DNA from: an uncultured Verrucomicrobiae bacterium
Lineage (GTDB): Bacteria; Verrucomicrobiota; Verrucomicrobiia; Limisphaerales; UBA1100
Reading direction: 5' to 3'
Assembly: GCA_937775205.1 (NCBI GenBank)
Contig: CALKBX010000012.1
Span: forward strand, 1-64,000
DNA: 64,000 nucleotides
Part shown: piece after piece, positions 37,413 to 48,149 of the stretch
Layout: each line of letters starts with the position of its first letter
How positions within the stretch are numbered: position 1 is the stretch's first letter
Position numbers and translations under genes: made by a program
Notes under the pieces: model-generated
What the model was told of the DNA's origin: nothing
The model's input: only the letters and a program-made list of their open reading frames with translations
The model's database searches: none

Positions 37413-38248
37413 AAAGATCCGCACCTGCCAGCTTACGCCAAAGCCGTCTCTCAAATTCGCCAAGCTCTGAGTCGCAATGAGCCTCCGGGCCTTCCTCGAA
37501 GTTGAAGACTTCCACCGACACCACGCCGGTGTAGTTCACTTCCTTCAGCGCGGTGGCGATAGGTTGGAAATCCACATCGCCAAAGCCGGGGCCTTTTAGG
37601 TTTTCGTCGTTGGCGTGGAAGTAGGCGAATTCGCCTTGCTCTCGCGGATGATTTCCGGAATCGGTTTGCCCATCGAGCACATCGCTTTGGTACTCGAGGA
37701 TGATTTTGAAATTCGGGTTGTTGAACTGCTTGGTGAACTTGATGGCCTCGGTGTGGGTGTTCACAAAATTTGTCTCGCTGGGCGCCAGTGGCTCGAAGTT
37801 GATCGACCACGTCGCGTTCGGCGGCGTGCGCCACGCTGTCCTTGAAAACTTCCGTGGCCCATTCCCACGCTTGCTCGTAGCTCACGCCTTCCATCAAGTT
37901 GCGCTGATAGGGCGAGCCGACGATGATGGATTTGCCTCCAAAATCCGCGCAGCAATCCACAAGTTCCACAAAATACCGCGCTGTCTTTTCGCGGATGGAC
38001 GCGTCGGTATGCGTCATGTGCATCCCCTCCGCCTTCACGAGCACCCAGTGGATGCCGGAAATCTCAATGCCCGTCTTGGCTGCGAGGTCCTTCACGCGCT
38101 GTCGCTCGGCGGCGGAAATATCGGTCACATAATTGGAAATCGTAAACGGCGCGATCTCAAGGCAGTCGTAGCCCGTCTTGGCCGCATACGCCATCGTGTC
38201 CTCCATTGTCCACCCTTCAAAAATCTCATTGCAGATGCCGAATTTCAT
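37398..38248 (-). CDS. Sugar phosphate isomerase/epimerase-like TIM-barrel protein (indels)
   Basis: Xylose-isomerase-like barrel (AP endonuclease family 2 fold), about 283 residues after correction. Seen are MKFGICNEIFEGW, GYDCLEIAPFTISNYV, GIEISGIHWVL, GGKSIIVGSPYQRNL, then in other frames TWSINFEPLAPSETNFV, KAMCSMGKPIPEIIRES, FAYFHANDENLKGPGFGDVD and VSVEVFNFEEGPEA. Breaks lie near 37800, 37690, 37630 and 37475. The best C-terminus (SLANLRDGFG) ends at TGA 37398-37400, overlapping the symporter's end. It resembles inosose- or keto-sugar isomerase families; reaction unknown. Confidence 0.78.
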
Positions 38249-38295
38249 TGGCGCAATCACGCCGGTTGGGCAAAGCTTTGTCCAGCAATTTCACA

Positions 38296-38514
38296 ATGGA
38301 AGGTCACCGATTATTTTACACGAGCCCCGTCAACGACGCCGAGCTGCTCGCCGTGATGCTCGAAAAACACGACATCGCCGCCAAAGAAAAAGTCATCGAG
38401 CCGATGCCCGAAGGCGAAGATGAGTTCAGCCGCCCGGTGGAAGTGTGGGTGCCCGAAGCGGATTACGACCGCGCGTATCAGCTGTTCTTCGGCGACAGCG
38501 AGGATGAGCTTTAA
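38296..38514 (+). CDS. Small DUF2007-like protein
   Basis: 72 residues from ATG 38296. The pattern [19 protein letters not shown], then a hydrophilic strand region and [15 protein letters not shown], resembles DUF2007 (putative signal-transducing protein) with its PII-like small fold. It starts 47 bases from the divergent TIM-barrel gene and its stop overlaps the likely end of the DUF1501 gene on the other strand. No function is known. Confidence 0.72.
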   Translation: MEGHRLFYTSPVNDAELLAVMLEKHDIAAKEKVIEPMPEGEDEFSRPVEVWVPEADYDRAYQLFFGDSEDEL

Positions 38515-39972
38515 GCCAAAACTGGCGTTCACTGGATGCGCCTCCTCTACCCCGGTCAGGCGTTGATCCAGGCCTTGGAAGGGAAAGGTGAAGCGGGATT
38601 GTCGATGCCCATGCAGTGCAGAATGGTGGCGTTGAGTTCGTTGAGGTGTACGGGATCGCGGGTGATGTTGTAGCTGAAATCATCGGTGGCGCCGTGGGTG
38701 ATGCCGGGCTGGATGCCGCCGCCGGCCATCCACATACAGAAGTTGCGCGGGTGATGGTCGCGCCCATAATTTTCGCGAGTGAGTTTGCCCTGACAATAAA
38801 CCGTGCGGCCAAACTCGCCGCCGAACACGACGAGCGTGTCGTCGAGCATACCGCGTTGCTTGAGGTCTTTGACGAGCGCGGCGGTCGGTTGGTCGACATC
38901 CATGCATTGGTTTTTGATGTCCGCGGGCAACGAGCCGTGTTGATCCCAGCCGCGATGGAGAATTTGCACCACGTTCGCACGCCGCGCTCGATGAGCCGCC
39001 GCGTGAGGAGTGCCGAGTGCGCGAAGGTGCCGGGCTTTTGGGCGTTGGGGCCGTACATCTCGAGGGTGGCTTTGCTTTCCTTCCCGAGGTCGGTGAGTTC
39101 GGGCACGCTCGTTTGCATGCGGAAGGCCATCTCGTATTGGGCAATGCGCGTTTGCGTTTCCGGATCGCCGAAGCGCTCAAAGGTTTTTTGGTTCAACTTG
39201 CCGAGTGCGTCGAGCATCGCGCGCCGGTCGCCGGGCACCACGCCGGGAGGATTTTTCACATACAAGACCGGATCCCCGCTGCCGCGCAGTTTCACGCCGT
39301 CGAATTTGGACGGCAAAAAACCGCTGGTCCACATGCGCGTGAACAGAGCCTGGCTCGGTTTCTTAACCGTGGGTGTGAACACACGCAACGGCCGGAAGGT
39401 TTTGGCTTTCGCTGCCGAGACCGTAGCTGAGCCATGAGCCGAGGCTGGGTTTGCCGGGCACTTCGCTGCCGGTCATCACGAACGTGCACGCCGGATCGTG
39501 GTTGATCGCCTCGGTGTGTACGGAGCGAATCATCGTGATGTCGTCGGCGATGCCTTTCATGTGCGGCACTAGCTCGCTCATCTCGATGCCCGAGGTGCCG
39601 CAGCGCTCGAAGGCAAATTTGCTCGGCGCCACGGGAAATCGTTTCTGCCCACTGGTCATCGTGGTGATGCGTTGGCCGTTGCGGATGGAGTCCGGTAATT
39701 CTTTGTCGAAAAAATCCGTGAGCCGCGGTTTATGATCGAAGAGATCAATCTGCGAAGGCGCGCCGTTCATGTGCAGATAAATGAGCTTCTTCGCCTTGGG
39801 CGCAAAATGCGGCAGGCCGGGCAGTGCGGGATGCATATCACTCGGCGGTGCTGGCGCCATGGCGCGTTGGCCGAGGAGTTGCGCGAGCGGCAATGCCGCC
39901 CATCTTCAGGCCGGCGCCTTGGAAAAATTGCCGTCGGTTTTGGAGTTGATGATATTCGTGCGCGGGATTCAT
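38511..39972 (-). CDS. Tat-exported DUF1501 protein (indels)
   Basis: Alkaline-phosphatase-like DUF1501 protein of the PVC type. The start at ATG 39972 gives [16 protein letters not shown], a twin-arginine-like signal. Conserved pieces follow: [133 protein letters not shown], and [19 protein letters not shown]. These alternate frames, with breaks near 39900, 39370, 38960 and 38595. The end at 38511 is an estimate. It follows the PSD1 gene by 3 bases, the usual pairing. Confidence 0.83.
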
Positions 39973-39975
39973 AGG

Positions 39976-42900
39976 TCAGTTTTTGTTTAGCACTTCATCG
40001 AGGTTTAGCAGCAGATTGGCCACGAGCGTCCATGCCGCGAGCTCGGCCGGCTTGTAGTTTCGAATCAGCTTTGCTTTCGCCGAAAGCGATGAGTTTCTTG
40101 GCGGCCTCGGCATCCTTCGCAAAACGGGCGCGATGGCCGGCGAGCACGTTCGCGATAATTTTCGTCTCCGCCGCATCCGGTTGGCGCGCGGTCACCATCC
40201 GCCATGCCCATCGAATGCGCGCGTTGTCATCCGCGACACCGGAATTAAGAACCCGCTGCGCCAAGTTGCGCGCGGCCTCGACGTGTTGCACGTCGTTCAT
40301 CAGCTGCAGCGCTTGCATGGGGGTGTTGCTGCGGCCGCGGACGGTGCAGCTTTGCTCGCGGCTGGGCGCATCAAAACTGGTCATGAAGGGCGCGGGCGCG
40401 GTGCGTTTCAAAAATGTGTAAATGCTGCGGCGGTACAGATCGTCGCCCTTGCCCTGTTTGTAATTGCGCGTGTTGCTGGAGGCAAAGCCGACCGGCTCCC
40501 AAATGTTGGGTGGTTGATACGGTCGCACGCCGCGCCCGCCCACGGTGGGCACCAGCAGCCCGCTGAGATTGAGCGCTTGATCGCGCAACACCTCGGCATC
40601 CAGCCGGAAACGCGGCGCGCGTGCGAGCAGTCGGTTTTCCGGATCACGCTTGAGCGACGCCGGAGTGGCGCGCGAGCTTTGCCGATAGGCGTGGCTGGTG
40701 AGAATGCGCTTCACGAGCCGCTGCACATCCCAGCCATCCTCGACGAATTGCACCGCCAGCCAGTCGAGTAACTCGGGATGCATCGGCAGCTCACCCTGAG
40801 TGCCGAAGTCCGCGCTGGTTTTCACGAGGCCCACGCCGAAGAACTGCTGCCAAATGCGATTGACCGCCACGCGCGCGGTGAGCGGGTGCTTGCCGTCCAC
40901 GAGCCAGTTGGCGAAATCGAGCCGGTTGTAATCGCGCTCCTTCGGCTTGGCCGGCAGCGGCGGCAAAAACGCCGGCACATTGCGGCTTACTTTTTCGCCG
41001 GGCTTATCGTACTCGCCGCGGATCATCACGAAGCTCTGGCGCGGCTTGGGTAGGTCGGCCATCACAAAAGTGACCGCGGTGTTTTTGCGGATATCCGCCT
41101 GTTGTTTTTCCAAATCGGCCTGTTCGCTTTTAATCGGTCCCAGTTCTTTTTGTGCTCCCGCGTACACCCGCGCCAACCAATGATGACGCAATTCCGTTTC
41201 TTCCGCCGCGGTCCATTTGTCCGGTGCTTTGCCTTTGAATCGTTTGCGCAGTGCCTCGGTCAAATCCTTGTTTCGCTTGCCCTCGGCCTGCGCTTTCCAT
41301 GTCGCCCACGAAAGCGCGGGATCCTTGGCGGGATTGGTGGTGGACGACACGCCGGCTTTGTCCCAATAAACTTTCCCGTCGAATTGCGTGAACGCCCAGC
41401 CGTTGAGTTTCGCGCCCGGCTTCAGCCCCACTTGCGTGGCGTCCACTTCCAGCCGCACCCACTTGCCGGTTTCCGGTAAATCGCCCATGTGTTTGCGGCT
41501 GACGGTTTTGTCCTTGCCCCAATCTATATTGTTGCCGCCCCAGTAAGCGCGATGCTCCCACGTACCGTCATTGAACTGCAGCATGATTTCCTTGGGCGGA
41601 TTCAGCTTATCGAGATAAACGTGGGCAAAAAGTTTCGAGCCTGACTCAATGGCAAGCGGCGGATTCGCGGCGGTGAAGAAATGTTGGCTCAACCCTTTCG
41701 CCTCGCGCACGCTCGCCTTCTTGCCGCTGAACACCGGCTCCGGTTTGCTCACGAATTTCCACGGCGTGTTGCCCTGCGCAGCCCCTTTTGGCGGCACGGC
41801 ATCCTCAATCCAAATCGTCTCCTTCGTCACCGCTTTCGGCAGCGGCTTTTGCGAGGCGGGATCGGTGTATTTAATTTCCGCCACCGCACTGGCGAGGCGT
41901 TGTTCAACGGTTTTAATTTTTGCATCCAGTGCCGCCAGCTTTTCCTCATCGCCCGGCCGCGGCACGCGGAGGATGGGCGGTGTGTCGAGCTTGTTGCCGT
42001 CCAGCGCCGGATCCGCCGCGCTATGGAAGAACGAATACATCGAGTAAAATTCCTTCGTCGATAGCGGGTCGAACTTGTGGTCGTGACACACCGCACAACC
42101 GGCCGTCATGCCCATCCAAACCTCAACCGCCGTTGAGGTGCGATCGACCGCGTTGCGATAAATCCATTCCGCCGTGATGCTGCCGCCCTCGCCGGTGGTC
42201 ACGTTGCAACGATTAAACCCGGAGGCGATTCGCTGGTCGAGGGTCGGTTTGGGCAATAAATCGCCCGCCAATTGCCAACGGGTGAATTCGGCGAAAGACA
42301 GGTTTTGATTAAACGCCCGCACCACCCAGTCGCGATACGGCCACATCGAGCGCTCGTTATCCAAGTGCAGCCCGTGCGTGTCTGCATAGCGCGCGAGGTC
42401 TAGCCAATAGCGCGCCATGTGCTCGCCGTACGATTGGCGCTGCATCAAACTTTCGATGAGCTTCTCCAGTGCCTTCGGCGATTTATCCACCAGAAACGCA
42501 TCCACCTCTTTCGGCGTTGGCGGCAGCCCCGTCAAATCAAGATACACCCGCCGCACCAACGTCTCCGGCTTCGCCAACGGCGCTGGCTTCAAGCCTGCCC
42601 GCTTTAAGCGCTGCTGCAAAAACGCATCAATTGGATTGGGCGCGCCCGCGGGCACTTTAGATTTCTTCGGCGCGATGAACGCCCAATGCTTTTCGTACTT
42701 CGCCCCCTGCTCAATCCAGCGTTTGAGCGTTTGTTTCTCTTCGAGGGTGAGGGATTTTTTCGTTTTCGGCGGCGGCATTATTTCATCCGGATCCTTCGAA
42801 TTAATCCGCGCCCACAATTCACTCTCCGAAAAATTCCCGGGCACAATCGCCGCTCCCCCTTTTTTGGATGCAAACGCGCCGTCCGCGCCGCTCGCAGTGT

Positions 42901-43060
42901 CCAGCCGCAGCTTCCCCTTTCGCTTCTTCGCATCCTGCCCGTGACACGCAAAACAGTTCTTCGACAAAATTGCCCGCACATCGCGGTTAAACTTCACCGG
43001 CGCGGCCCACGCGCTGCTCGCCCCCACGCACAAAACCATCGCCAGTCGAAAACTGTTCAT
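39976..43060 (-). CDS. PSD1 cytochrome / DUF1549 / DUF1553 protein
   Basis: Secreted protein of about 1,027 residues from ATG 43060 (signal peptide [17 protein letters not shown]). An N-terminal cytochrome c domain has CFACH at 36-40 and [13 protein letters not shown]1549 follows ([20 protein letters not shown]), then a carbohydrate-binding-like insert (residues about 430-580, [20 protein letters not shown]), and DUF1553 ([59 protein letters not shown]). One indel near 40065-40080 separates the body from the true C-terminus ([20 protein letters not shown]), which ends at 39976. Typical of Planctomycetes and Verrucomicrobia; thought to act with DUF1501 in polymer degradation, mechanism unknown. 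Confidence 0.9.
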
Positions 43061-43134
43061 GCCAAAAGAATATTCAATTTTCAGACTCAATCAAGCTTTT
43101 CAAGGGAGACGTTGTGGTTTCGACGATTGTTCAA

Positions 43135-43280
43135 ATTAACCACAGAGACACAGAGAGCACAGAGGAGAAAAAACGGACTCGCAAGCTCGCCCTTTCAGAG
43201 CGCCTCAATGGACGGATGAGCTTGCGAGTCCGCGACCTAAAAATCTCTGTGCTCTCTGTGTCTCTGTGATAAAAAAATTA
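43135..43280. repeat. Palindromic repeat, CACAGAG family, copy 2
   Basis: The outer arms are TTAACCACAGAGACACAGAG and its complement CTCTGTGTCTCTGTGAT near 43253-43270. A perfect 14-base inner palindrome, GGACTCGCAAGCTC / GAGCTTGCGAGTCC, lies at 43174-43187 and 43218-43231. The outer arms match copy 1 at 4445-4560 while the inner sequence differs. It separates the PSD1 promoter region from the end of recN, and the recN TAA lies at its edge, in the same edge sequence as for dgt. Confidence 0.85.
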
Positions 43281-44942
43281 TTTCAGCAACTCCTCCGCGT
43301 GCTTTCGGGCGGCGGTGGATTGGCCGCCGAGCATTCGGGCGAGTTCTTCGACGCGGGCGTGGGCGTCGAGGGGAGTGATGTTCGATTCGGTGCGGCCGTC
43401 GATGACGGCTTTGCTGACGACGTAATGTGTTTGGGCCAAGGCGGCTACGGGGGCGAGATGGGTGATGCAGAGCACTTGGCGTTGGTCGGCGATTTGGCGC
43501 ATTCGCTCGCCGACGGCGTGGGCGGTTTCGCCGCCGATGTTGGCGTCGACTTCATCAAAAATCAAAACAGGAATGGAATCTTCGGCGGCAAGCACGGTCT
43601 TGAGCGCGAGCATCACGCGGGCGAGTTCGCCGGAGGAGGCGATGGCGCGCAACGGCCGCGCGGGCTCGCCGGGGTTGGGGGCGAATTGGAATTCGACCGT
43701 GTCGAGCCCGGTGGCTTTGGCCTCGGCGGCGACGGCCGTGGTGGTGAGGGCGACGTCGAGTTGGCTTTGGGCAAAGCCGAGGTCGTTCAAGTGGACGGTG
43801 ACGGCTTGGGTGAGTTTGGGAATGAGTTTTTTGCGTTGGGCGGTGAGTTTTTTGCCGTTGGATAAAATTTCAGTTTCCAGCTTTTTCAGCTCGGCATTCA
43901 AGCGAATCAATTCTTCGTCGCGGCTTTCGAGCACGGTAAGTTTTTTGGCGGCTTCCGCGCCGAATTCCAGCACGGCCTCGATGCTGCCGCCGTATTTGCG
44001 CTTGAGGGATTGGGTGAGGTTGATGCGTTCCTCGAGCGCGTGGAGTTGGGCGGGGTCGATGTCCACGCGGTCGGCGTAGGCGGTGAGTTCGGTTTGCAGT
44101 TCCTGCAGATTGGCGCGGGCGTGTTCGTGCAGTTCGACGAGCGCGGCGGCAGATTCATCGACCTGTTGCAAATCGGCCAACACGCGACCGAGGTCGCCGG
44201 AACGGTCGAGCAGCGAGCCATCCGTTTCGCTGACGAGCTGCCGCGCGCTTTGGCAAAGCTCGAGCAGTCGCGCGCCGTTGCTGGCGCGTTGGTAATTGGC
44301 GTCGAGGTTTTCCTCCTCGGCGGGGTCCAACGCGGCGTCGCTGATTTCCTTCACTTGAAACCGCAGCAAATCAAGCTGCTGCGCGTAAGTGGCTTCGTCG
44401 ACCACGAGGTCGGCCTTGGCCTTTTCAATCTCCGCGCGGCGGCGCATCAATTCGGCGAAGGCATCGCGCGGGGTTTGCAATCCGCCGAAGGCATCGAGAA
44501 TGTCGAGTTGCCGTGCGGGATGCAGCAGCGATTGGTGGTCATGCGCGCCGTGGACGTCCACGAGCCATTCGCCGATTTGCTTGAGCACAACGAGCGTGGT
44601 GGCCGAGCCGTTGACAAACTGTCGGTTGCTGCCCGCCATCGTGAAAGTGCGCTTGAGTAACAGCTGGTTTTCCTCGCACGGCTCCAGCCCGTGTTCCTCC
44701 AAAAATTCCGCTAACGGCGCATCAAGCGTCGCCACATCGAACGCGGCTTCGACGGTGCACTGGTCAGCCTCAGCGCGGATGAGCGTGCGGTCGGCACGTT
44801 CGCCCAGCACAAGATTCAGCGCGCCAATGAGAATCGACTTGCCCGCGCCCGTCTCGCCACTGATAGCATTGTAGCCAGCCCCCAACTCCAAAGTGAGGTC
44901 CGTCACCAACGCCAGATTCCGAATGCGCAGCGTGTCCAACAT
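43278..44942 (-). CDS. recN: DNA repair protein RecN
   Basis: SMC-like ATPase for double-strand break repair, 554 residues from ATG 44942 ([13 protein letters not shown]), the normal length. Walker A is GETGAGKS at 29-36, with SNRQFVNG and [12 protein letters not shown] in the N-lobe, a central coiled coil (about 150-380), the signature [12 protein letters not shown], Walker [14 protein letters not shown], and [10 protein letters not shown]. Intact. It is divergent from the MBL-fold gene, with 79 bases between starts. Its stop is at the edge of the CACAGAG repeat. Confidence 0.96.
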   Translation of the reverse strand: MLDTLRIRNLALVTDLTLELGAGYNAISGETGAGKSILIGALNLVLGERADRTLIRAEADQCTVEAAFDVATLDAPLAEFLEEHGLEPCEENQLLLKRTFTMAGSNRQFVNGSATTLVVLKQIGEWLVDVHGAHDHQSLLHPARQLDILDAFGGLQTPRDAFAELMRRRAEIEKAKADLVVDEATYAQQLDLLRFQVKEISDAALDPAEEENLDANYQRASNGARLLELCQSARQLVSETDGSLLDRSGDLGRVLADLQQVDESAAALVELHEHARANLQELQTELTAYADRVDIDPAQLHALEERINLTQSLKRKYGGSIEAVLEFGAEAAKKLTVLESRDEELIRLNAELKKLETEILSNGKKLTAQRKKLIPKLTQAVTVHLNDLGFAQSQLDVALTTTAVAAEAKATGLDTVEFQFAPNPGEPARPLRAIASSGELARVMLALKTVLAAEDSIPVLIFDEVDANIGGETAHAVGERMRQIADQRQVLCITHLAPVAALAQTHYVVSKAVIDGRTESNITPLDAHARVEELARMLGGQSTAARKHAEELLK

Positions 44943-45021
44943 GCGCGGGCATTGTGCCGAAAAGCGCGCTCGGGAAAATAAAATTGTGTTCACCGGCCCA
45001 TTCGGGCATCCCTGCGGGCGT

Positions 45022-45810
45022 ATGGCGTTTGAGTTTACATTTTTGGGGACGGGCACTTCGCAGGGGGTGCCGGTGATTGGGCAGGAATATCCGCCGGAGT
45101 TTTTGGCCAACCCGAAGAATCATCGGCTGCGGAGTTCGATTTATGTGGTGACAGATGAAGTTCGGGTGGTCGTGGACACGACGCCGGATTTTCGCACGCA
45201 ATGTTTGCGGGAAAACATTTGCGCGCTCGATGCTGTGCTGGTGACGCATGCGCACACGGACCACATCATGGGCATGGATGATTGCCGGCGCTTCTGCGAG
45301 ATCAACGGCGGGCCGCTGCCGATTTACGCGAGTGCGAAGACGATGGGGCACTTGCGCCGCGTGCACGCGCATTCGTTTCACGACGGCGAAATGAAGAAGG
45401 GGTATTTTAAGCCGGAACAAAATGTCATTGATGGCACTTTTGAAATTGGCGACCTGCGAATCACGCCGGTGGATTTGCCGCACGGCGATATGGGATCCAC
45501 CGGATTTTTGTTTGAACAAGCCGGCGAAAAGAAGCTGGCGTATTTGACCGACGCCAAATCGATTCCCGACGCCGTGGTGGAAACCGTGCGCGGCGCGGAA
45601 GTGGCCGTACTCGACGCCCTCCGCCCGCAACCGCACTGGACGCACATGACCACCGAAGAAGCCTTGGCCGCAGCGGCTGCGATTGGCGCGCGGCAAACTT
45701 ACTTAACGCATCTCACGCATTTTTATGACCACGATGTGGATGATGCGAAACTGCCGGAAGGGGTGGGGTTGGCTTGGGATGGGTTGCGGGTAATGCCCAA
45801 ATCCAAATGA
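45022..45810 (+). CDS. MBL-fold metal-dependent hydrolase (PhnP-like)
   Basis: 262 residues from ATG 45022. The metal motif THAHTDH is at 75-81, preceded by [14 protein letters not shown] and [12 protein letters not shown], followed by [14 protein letters not shown] and [14 protein letters not shown]. This arrangement fits the PhnP/RNase Z-related branch that cleaves cyclic phosphodiesters. Substrate unknown. The last codons (MPKSK) and stop lie in the left arm of an AATGACCAA-type palindrome, so the natural C-terminus may have been replaced by repeat sequence. Confidence 0.88.
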   Translation: MAFEFTFLGTGTSQGVPVIGQEYPPEFLANPKNHRLRSSIYVVTDEVRVVVDTTPDFRTQCLRENICALDAVLVTHAHTDHIMGMDDCRRFCEINGGPLPIYASAKTMGHLRRVHAHSFHDGEMKKGYFKPEQNVIDGTFEIGDLRITPVDLPHGDMGSTGFLFEQAGEKKLAYLTDAKSIPDAVVETVRGAEVAVLDALRPQPHWTHMTTEEALAAAAAIGARQTYLTHLTHFYDHDVDDAKLPEGVGLAWDGLRVMPKSK

Positions 45811-45868
45811 CCCATTTGGGTTTGGGTAATTTGATTTTCCTTGGTCATTGGGTTTTGGTCATTAAAAA
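45792..45868. repeat. Palindromic repeat, AATGACCAA family, copy 2
   Basis: The left arm AATGCCCAAATCCAAATGAC pairs with the right arm, which in reverse complement reads AATGACCAAAACCCAATGAC; most positions match. Between them TTTGGGTTTGGG and TTTCCTTGG recur as in copy 1 (11476-11586). The element begins inside the MBL hydrolase gene and supplies its TGA stop. The remaining 47 bases to the next gene show nothing recognisable. Confidence 0.8.
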
Positions 45869-45915
45869 ACAGCCGCCAATGGTGACCGTTTTTTCAAAGG
45901 CGTCAACAGCCGTTT

Positions 45916-46956
45916 TTACGCTCCCATTTCGTCTTCAAACGAGCTTTCTGCTACGGGGAAGCAAAGGTGATCCCGCACGTATTGGATGCCTTCGATGGCG
46001 GTGGCGTCGGGGTCGCGGTAGTTGCTTTCGGTCTCGGCGATTAGCGGGGCGGTGTCGGTGCCCATGATTTTGTTGTAGCGGGTGGGGTAGCCGATGTTGA
46101 TGAGCATCTCGGCGTAGCGCACCATGTTGAGGTCGCCGCTGCCAAGGTCGGTGAACTGCATCGCACGGTTGCGCCAGTTGCCCTCCATTTTGCGCAGGGG
46201 CACGCCGGGGCGAACGACAAAATTTTTCACGTGGCACGCATACACGCGATCGCGCACGGCGGGGTGGGTGAAGCGCGTTTCCCAATCTTCGCCTTCCCAG
46301 CAGTGCGAGGGGTCGGCGTTGACGGTGAGGCAGGGATCGCCATCGCAAATTTCGACGAGTCGGCCGAATTCTTCCGCGCACATGGCGGCCGTGCCGGGGT
46401 GGATTTCGTGCGCGAGAAAAATCCCAAGGCTGTTGGCGTGCGCGCGAATCTTGGCGGTTTTTTTAACGAAGCGTTCTTCGCCTTCTTTAACCAAATCAAA
46501 ATCGCCGCCGGCCCAGAAGCCCCACGGATAACCGGTGGCCAATTCCCAACCGTGCGAGGCGCCCCAAAACATCGGCAGGATTTTGATGTCCAACGCCGCC
46601 GCGAGGTCGAGCAGTCGCAGCAGATAATCTTCGGCCCAGTCTTCGATTTTGCCTTTGGCCAGCTTCGCCACTTCCGGCGGCACAAATGGGCGCAAACCCT
46701 TCGTACCCGTCCACGCGCTGGTGTGCACCCAGAACGGGCAATGGCCGGAGATGCCGTCGAGCTTCAGCTCGTGTTTTTCAAACGCTTGCCGGATGAGATG
46801 TGGCCGGGTGAATTTGCCGGTCTTGCCTTCGAGCATATAATTGCTCGGTTGGGCACCGGCCGCGCCGGCTTCTTTTGCAAATGCGAGAAAGCCGTCGAGC
46901 CCTTTGCCGCCGTGCTGCGCGCCTTCGATACTGGAATGATAGATGGGTTTCGCCAT
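45916..46956 (-). CDS. Sugar phosphate isomerase/epimerase-like TIM-barrel protein
   Basis: Intact, 346 residues, of the xylose-isomerase-like barrel fold. Metal-site-type motifs are LDGISGHCPFW, MFWGASHGWE, LAHEIHPGTAAM, LTVNADPSHCWEGEDW, RVYACHVKNFV, and LGSGDLNMVRYAEM. It is larger than the barrel protein at 37398-38248 and not closely similar. Such proteins in PVC bacteria often sit beside Gfo/Idh dehydrogenases; here no dehydrogenase is adjacent. Its gene converges with the MBL hydrolase across the AATGACCAA repeat. The reaction cannot be assigned. Confidence 0.88.
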   Translation of the reverse strand: MAKPIYHSSIEGAQHGGKGLDGFLAFAKEAGAAGAQPSNYMLEGKTGKFTRPHLIRQAFEKHELKLDGISGHCPFWVHTSAWTGTKGLRPFVPPEVAKLAKGKIEDWAEDYLLRLLDLAAALDIKILPMFWGASHGWELATGYPWGFWAGGDFDLVKEGEERFVKKTAKIRAHANSLGIFLAHEIHPGTAAMCAEEFGRLVEICDGDPCLTVNADPSHCWEGEDWETRFTHPAVRDRVYACHVKNFVVRPGVPLRKMEGNWRNRAMQFTDLGSGDLNMVRYAEMLINIGYPTRYNKIMGTDTAPLIAETESNYRDPDATAIEGIQYVRDHLCFPVAESSFEDEMGA

Positions 46957-47038
46957 AAGAATCCTTGAATAGGGTTAGTAGGTGGCGGAAAAGTACCGAG
47001 GAATTCCCTAGAAGGCAACCTGAATTTGACGCCGAAAA

Positions 47039-48022
47039 TCAGCGCTTTTGCTGTTTGACGCGCTGTTTCTGAAGGGCTTTACGAGATTCAGTCGCCCGCA
47101 TGGAAATCCATGTATGCCAGCCTTTTTCCAGTAATCGAACACCTCCCTGCCAGTGCCGGTCGATGGCGATGACGAAGGCCGCTTCCATTTGGCCGTTGCG
47201 TCCGCGCGCTTGCTGCACGGTTCGGTCATTGATCACTCCGCCCAAAAACTTCATCGCCTGGCCTTTGGGATCGGCCTTGATGAAGAAATCGAAAATCGAC
47301 CAGCCCACATCGTAGCCCTGTCCAATGTTGCCCTTAAACATTTTTTCCCAGTCCGAATATTCCTTGGTGAGTAGATAAGCCTGCAATCGCGGAAGTTGAC
47401 CATTGCGGCGCAACTCGTCGAGGCGGATCCAGCGCCGGTGCTGGTCATTGCCAACGGGAAGCAAGACTTGATCATTTTTCTGGAGCCATGCGGGCGCTTC
47501 ACCAAACCAGTCAGCGCTGCCTTCAATCATCCAAAAAGGCAATTGGCCATACATCTCGTCCATGATCGCGTGGCATCCCTCGTGCAACAGCGTGGGCAGC
47601 AGCCGCCATGCGAGGTGAGGCTGCTGTTTCCACGTCACAATTTCCCGCACGCTGGGGCTGTAGTAGCCGAGGATGCTCTTGGTGACCTCCTTTTTGTGGC
47701 GCATCCGTGAGTAGCTTTGGTAATCTTCAAACCTTCCAAAAATCCGATAACGCACGCGAAAATTGCGGTCAACTTTGCGCGGTGAAAAAACAGTTTCATG
47801 TGCCTTGATAAGATTGTTGATGCCAAAATTCACCGTGTTCACCATTTCCGGTTGCAGTTTGAAGCCGTGAACCGCGAACTGCGCATGACCTTGAGAGGGC
47901 TTGAAATCGAGCCCTTGAAACATGTCGCGGGTTAGTTTCAGCGCCGCGGCGTTGGACATTTGGCAGAGTGAAAAGGCCAGCAAGGCGACTCGATAGAACT
48001 GAAAATGCTTTGAAAAAATCAT
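47039..48022 (-). CDS. Secreted zincin-like peptidase (DUF1570-type)
   Basis: 327 residues with a signal peptide (VALLAFSLCQMSNAAA). HEGCH at 147-151 is an HExxH zinc motif and E167 in FWMIEGSADWFGE, 16 residues later, fits the third ligand of gluzincins. This pairing resembles DUF1570 proteins common in PVC bacteria. The region before it (YRIFGRFEDYQSYSR) and after (DVGWSIFDFFIKADPKG) is also typical of this group. It is divergent from tatD. Function not known; probably periplasmic proteolysis. Confidence 0.78.
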   Translation of the reverse strand: MIFSKHFQFYRVALLAFSLCQMSNAAALKLTRDMFQGLDFKPSQGHAQFAVHGFKLQPEMVNTVNFGINNLIKAHETVFSPRKVDRNFRVRYRIFGRFEDYQSYSRMRHKKEVTKSILGYYSPSVREIVTWKQQPHLAWRLLPTLLHEGCHAIMDEMYGQLPFWMIEGSADWFGEAPAWLQKNDQVLLPVGNDQHRRWIRLDELRRNGQLPRLQAYLLTKEYSDWEKMFKGNIGQGYDVGWSIFDFFIKADPKGQAMKFLGGVINDRTVQQARGRNGQMEAAFVIAIDRHWQGGVRLLEKGWHTWISMRATESRKALQKQRVKQQKR

Positions 48023-48149
48023 CTGTTACATTGCACCCCTCACGAGTAGATATGCACCTGTTTGGGGAGTTTGTAAAGGTCGGGTTGTGCGCAAACCGCG
48101 GGGTTGCCGCGAGCGGTCTTCATCGGCACAATACGCACCTACAGAAACA

